Assembly: GCA_002409145.1 (NCBI GenBank)
Contig: DHUL01000093.1
Location: 1-7,130, forward strand
Length of the DNA stretch: 7,130 bases
Source: Bacteroidales bacterium UBA5235
GTDB lineage: Bacteria > Bacteroidota > Bacteroidia > Bacteroidales > VadinHA17
Direction: 5' to 3'
Under the pieces are notes generated by a model that saw only the letters and a list, made by a program, of their open reading frames with translations, was not told the origin of the DNA and did not search any database. Within the stretch, counting starts at the first letter, position 1; each line of letters starts with the position of its first letter. Made by a program: the position numbers and the translations under genes. Shown here in pieces: positions 5,660-7,130 of the stretch.

Positions 5660-7130
5660 GCATCGACCATGTAAAATCCTTCGGACGTGTCATCGTTTCA
5701 GTATAGATCCTCCCGAACCTGTCGGTGACCTTTATCTCAAGTGTCGAGGTGGCTGATGATGCACGTACCCTGAACATATGTGCCGTGTTACCTGTCACAA
5801 ACGAGCTGGTGGGTGTTGCACCGGCATTCAACCTCTTTGCTTCGTATGAGATTATGTGCAACGGATCCATCGCCGTCACCCTTTCAACAACCAGGGGTGT
5901 GCCACCCTCGGTGACTTCTACATTCCATTCAGGATCATAGCCCCAGACATTGATCAGAACATCATTAACCGGGTTGGGGGAGGCATAAACCCCGGCATAT
6001 TCTGCAAGGGCAGCGTCTGTAGAGTTGGGGGCAAAAGCTGCGGCTGTAATATGCACCTTGTTGAGGTCATAGCTCCTGAACTGGTAGGTCGCAGGCTTGC
6101 CAATGCCCTTGTAATGCCACCTCACCTCCCTGCCGGTTATCTCCCAGACACCGTAACCGCCGGGACTGCCATCCCTGCAAATATGGTTATTGGCATAGCC
6201 CGTTTTACCGGTCCACCACCAGGTGGCACTTACGGCTGCGGTATTATGTTCCATGACCGTCCCTCCATCAATTGTAAAATTGATATGGGTGTGGCCACTG
6301 ACAAAATGAACCTCCGAAAAGTCCTTAACCACCTGAAGCAGCGTGCTGCCATTGTTTAAAGCGAAGTTGTGTACTTCATCCCCACCGGCATTCAGGGTGG
6401 GGTTGCCGTACAGCTGTGCGTGCATGAAGATCACAAGCGGTGTGCTCTTGTCGGTGATGGCTGCAAGGTCCTTTGCCAGCCAGGAGGTCTGTGCGGAGAC
6501 AACAACATCACTGTAGTTCCGCTCTCCGATGGTTCCCTGGGCTCCACCTGTATTGATATACTGGATGTCATCAAGAACAACATAATGAACCTGCCCCAGG
6601 TTAAATGAATAATAAGTCGGACCGATTATCTCCCTGAAAGGAGCTTCCGGCGGCAGGTCTCCCTGAACATACGGATCATTGTCATGATTGCCCATAACGT
6701 TGAACATCACGCAGTTGACTTTCTTCATCTCGATGAGATACTGTTCAAGGCGGAAGTTGTTGTCATACCAGTAGGCATCCCAGGTCATGTCACCCAGCGG
6801 AACGCCGTAAACCTTCTTCCCGGCAGACGCGTATGAACTGATGGTGGAATTCACATCAGGCAGGAACCCGTTACTGAACTGGGCAAGGTCATCATTGCGG
6901 TTCGCCAGGTGCCAGTCAGCCATGGCGAGAACAACATGATTGTTATTGTCTGTATGCACAAGTGAAAAGTCGTGCTGCTCAACCGAGTTGCCTCCCGCAA
7001 GCCTTTTGAAGAACTGCGGAATATTGTCGCTTGCGGCGATCTCGTAATTGCCTGGCAGTGAGATGAATACGAACTTATTCTGTTTTAACGACGGCAGGTA
7101 ATAGATCCCCTTGCTGTCAGTAACCGTAAC
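5655..7130 (-). CDS. Calcineurin-like metallophosphoesterase with N- and C-terminal accessory domains (5' end beyond window)
   Basis: The reading frame is open from the TAA at 5657-5655 to the window edge, giving 491 visible residues with no start. A GTG at 6959-6957 (visible residue 58) is not the real start, because the 57 residues before it are clearly protein: VTVTDSKGIYYLPS and FVFISLPGNYE match the end of a MetallophosN-type beta-sandwich domain (PF16371). The catalytic domain follows at about 65-285 with every calcineurin-like metal-ligand motif: DWH (Asp72, His74), GDMTWD (Asp114), GNHD (Asn148, His149), the MHAQ histidine (His237) and GHTH (His280, His282). Family-typical CRDGSPGGYGVWE comes next. 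A MetallophosC-type C-terminal domain (PF16370) runs from about 350 to the end, with INVWGYDPEW before it and VTDRFGRIYTE near the end. The enzyme hydrolyses a phosphomonoester or phosphodiester using two metal ions; the substrate is unknown. The missing N-terminus probably holds a signal peptide and about 30-40 residues of the first domain, so export is likely but not visible. It precedes SusC by 33 nt. Confidence 0.93.
   Translation of the reverse strand, partial: VTVTDSKGIYYLPSLKQNKFVFISLPGNYEIAASDNIPQFFKRLAGGNSVEQHDFSLVHTDNNNHVVLAMADWHLANRNDDLAQFSNGFLPDVNSTISSYASAGKKVYGVPLGDMTWDAYWYDNNFRLEQYLIEMKKVNCVMFNVMGNHDNDPYVQGDLPPEAPFREIIGPTYYSFNLGQVHYVVLDDIQYINTGGAQGTIGERNYSDVVVSAQTSWLAKDLAAITDKSTPLVIFMHAQLYGNPTLNAGGDEVHNFALNNGSTLLQVVKDFSEVHFVSGHTHINFTIDGGTVMEHNTAAVSATWWWTGKTGYANNHICRDGSPGGYGVWEITGREVRWHYKGIGKPATYQFRSYDLNKVHITAAAFAPNSTDAALAEYAGVYASPNPVNDVLINVWGYDPEWNVEVTEGGTPLVVERVTAMDPLHIISYEAKRLNAGATPTSSFVTGNTAHMFRVRASSATSTLEIKVTDRFGRIYTETMTRPKDFTWSML

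Larger units (their letters stand above)
1..7130 (-). other. Probable single operon: phosphoesterase, SusC, SusD, BACON lipoprotein
   Basis: Four consecutive same-strand genes are separated by only 33, 17 and 19 nt, with no terminator-like hairpin between them, so one transcript is the simplest reading. The gene set is a Sus-type uptake locus in which the only visible enzyme is a phosphoesterase, placed upstream of SusC. No sensor (hybrid two-component system, SusR, or sigma/anti-sigma pair) lies inside the window. Both ends of the operon are outside it. Confidence 0.75.

Noticed and set aside
5856..6359. Plus-strand open frame of 167 codons
   Set aside because: It lies wholly antisense to the phosphoesterase, whose catalytic motifs prove the minus-strand frame. 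The product has no recognisable domain.
6957..6959. GTG as the start of the phosphoesterase
   Set aside because: The frame is open upstream and encodes a recognisable N-terminal domain; no signal peptide follows the GTG.

Overview
This window looks like an accessory nutrient-uptake locus from a Bacteroidota genome, most likely a Bacteroidales-type organism. The evidence is a canonical SusC/SusD outer-membrane pair, a BACON-domain lipoprotein, and short gaps with no strong Shine-Dalgarno sequence. I cannot name a genus from the sequence.

All four genes lie on the minus strand and are packed almost end to end, so the locus reads from right to left. First comes a calcineurin-like metallophosphoesterase (7130 to 5655), whose 5' end lies outside the window. 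A 33-nt gap leads to a SusC-family TonB-dependent transporter (5621 to 2295). A 17-nt gap leads to a SusD/RagB-family lipoprotein (2277 to 700). A 19-nt gap leads to a lipoprotein with two BACON-like domains (680 to 1), whose 3' end lies outside the window. The genes occupy all but 69 bases. I found no RNA gene, mobile element, CRISPR array, terminator or convincing promoter. The operon promoter and terminator must lie outside the window.

Inferred working model: the BACON lipoprotein and the SusD protein sit on the cell surface and capture a ligand. SusC imports it through the outer membrane using TonB energy. The phosphoesterase, which has a complete set of metal-ligand motifs, removes phosphate from or cleaves a phosphoester in that ligand. 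No glycoside hydrolase, polysaccharide lyase, sulfatase, peptidase or regulator is visible. The only catalytic gene in view is a phosphoesterase placed first of the visible genes, so a phosphorylated or phosphodiester substrate is the most interesting hypothesis. The substrate itself cannot be read from the sequence.
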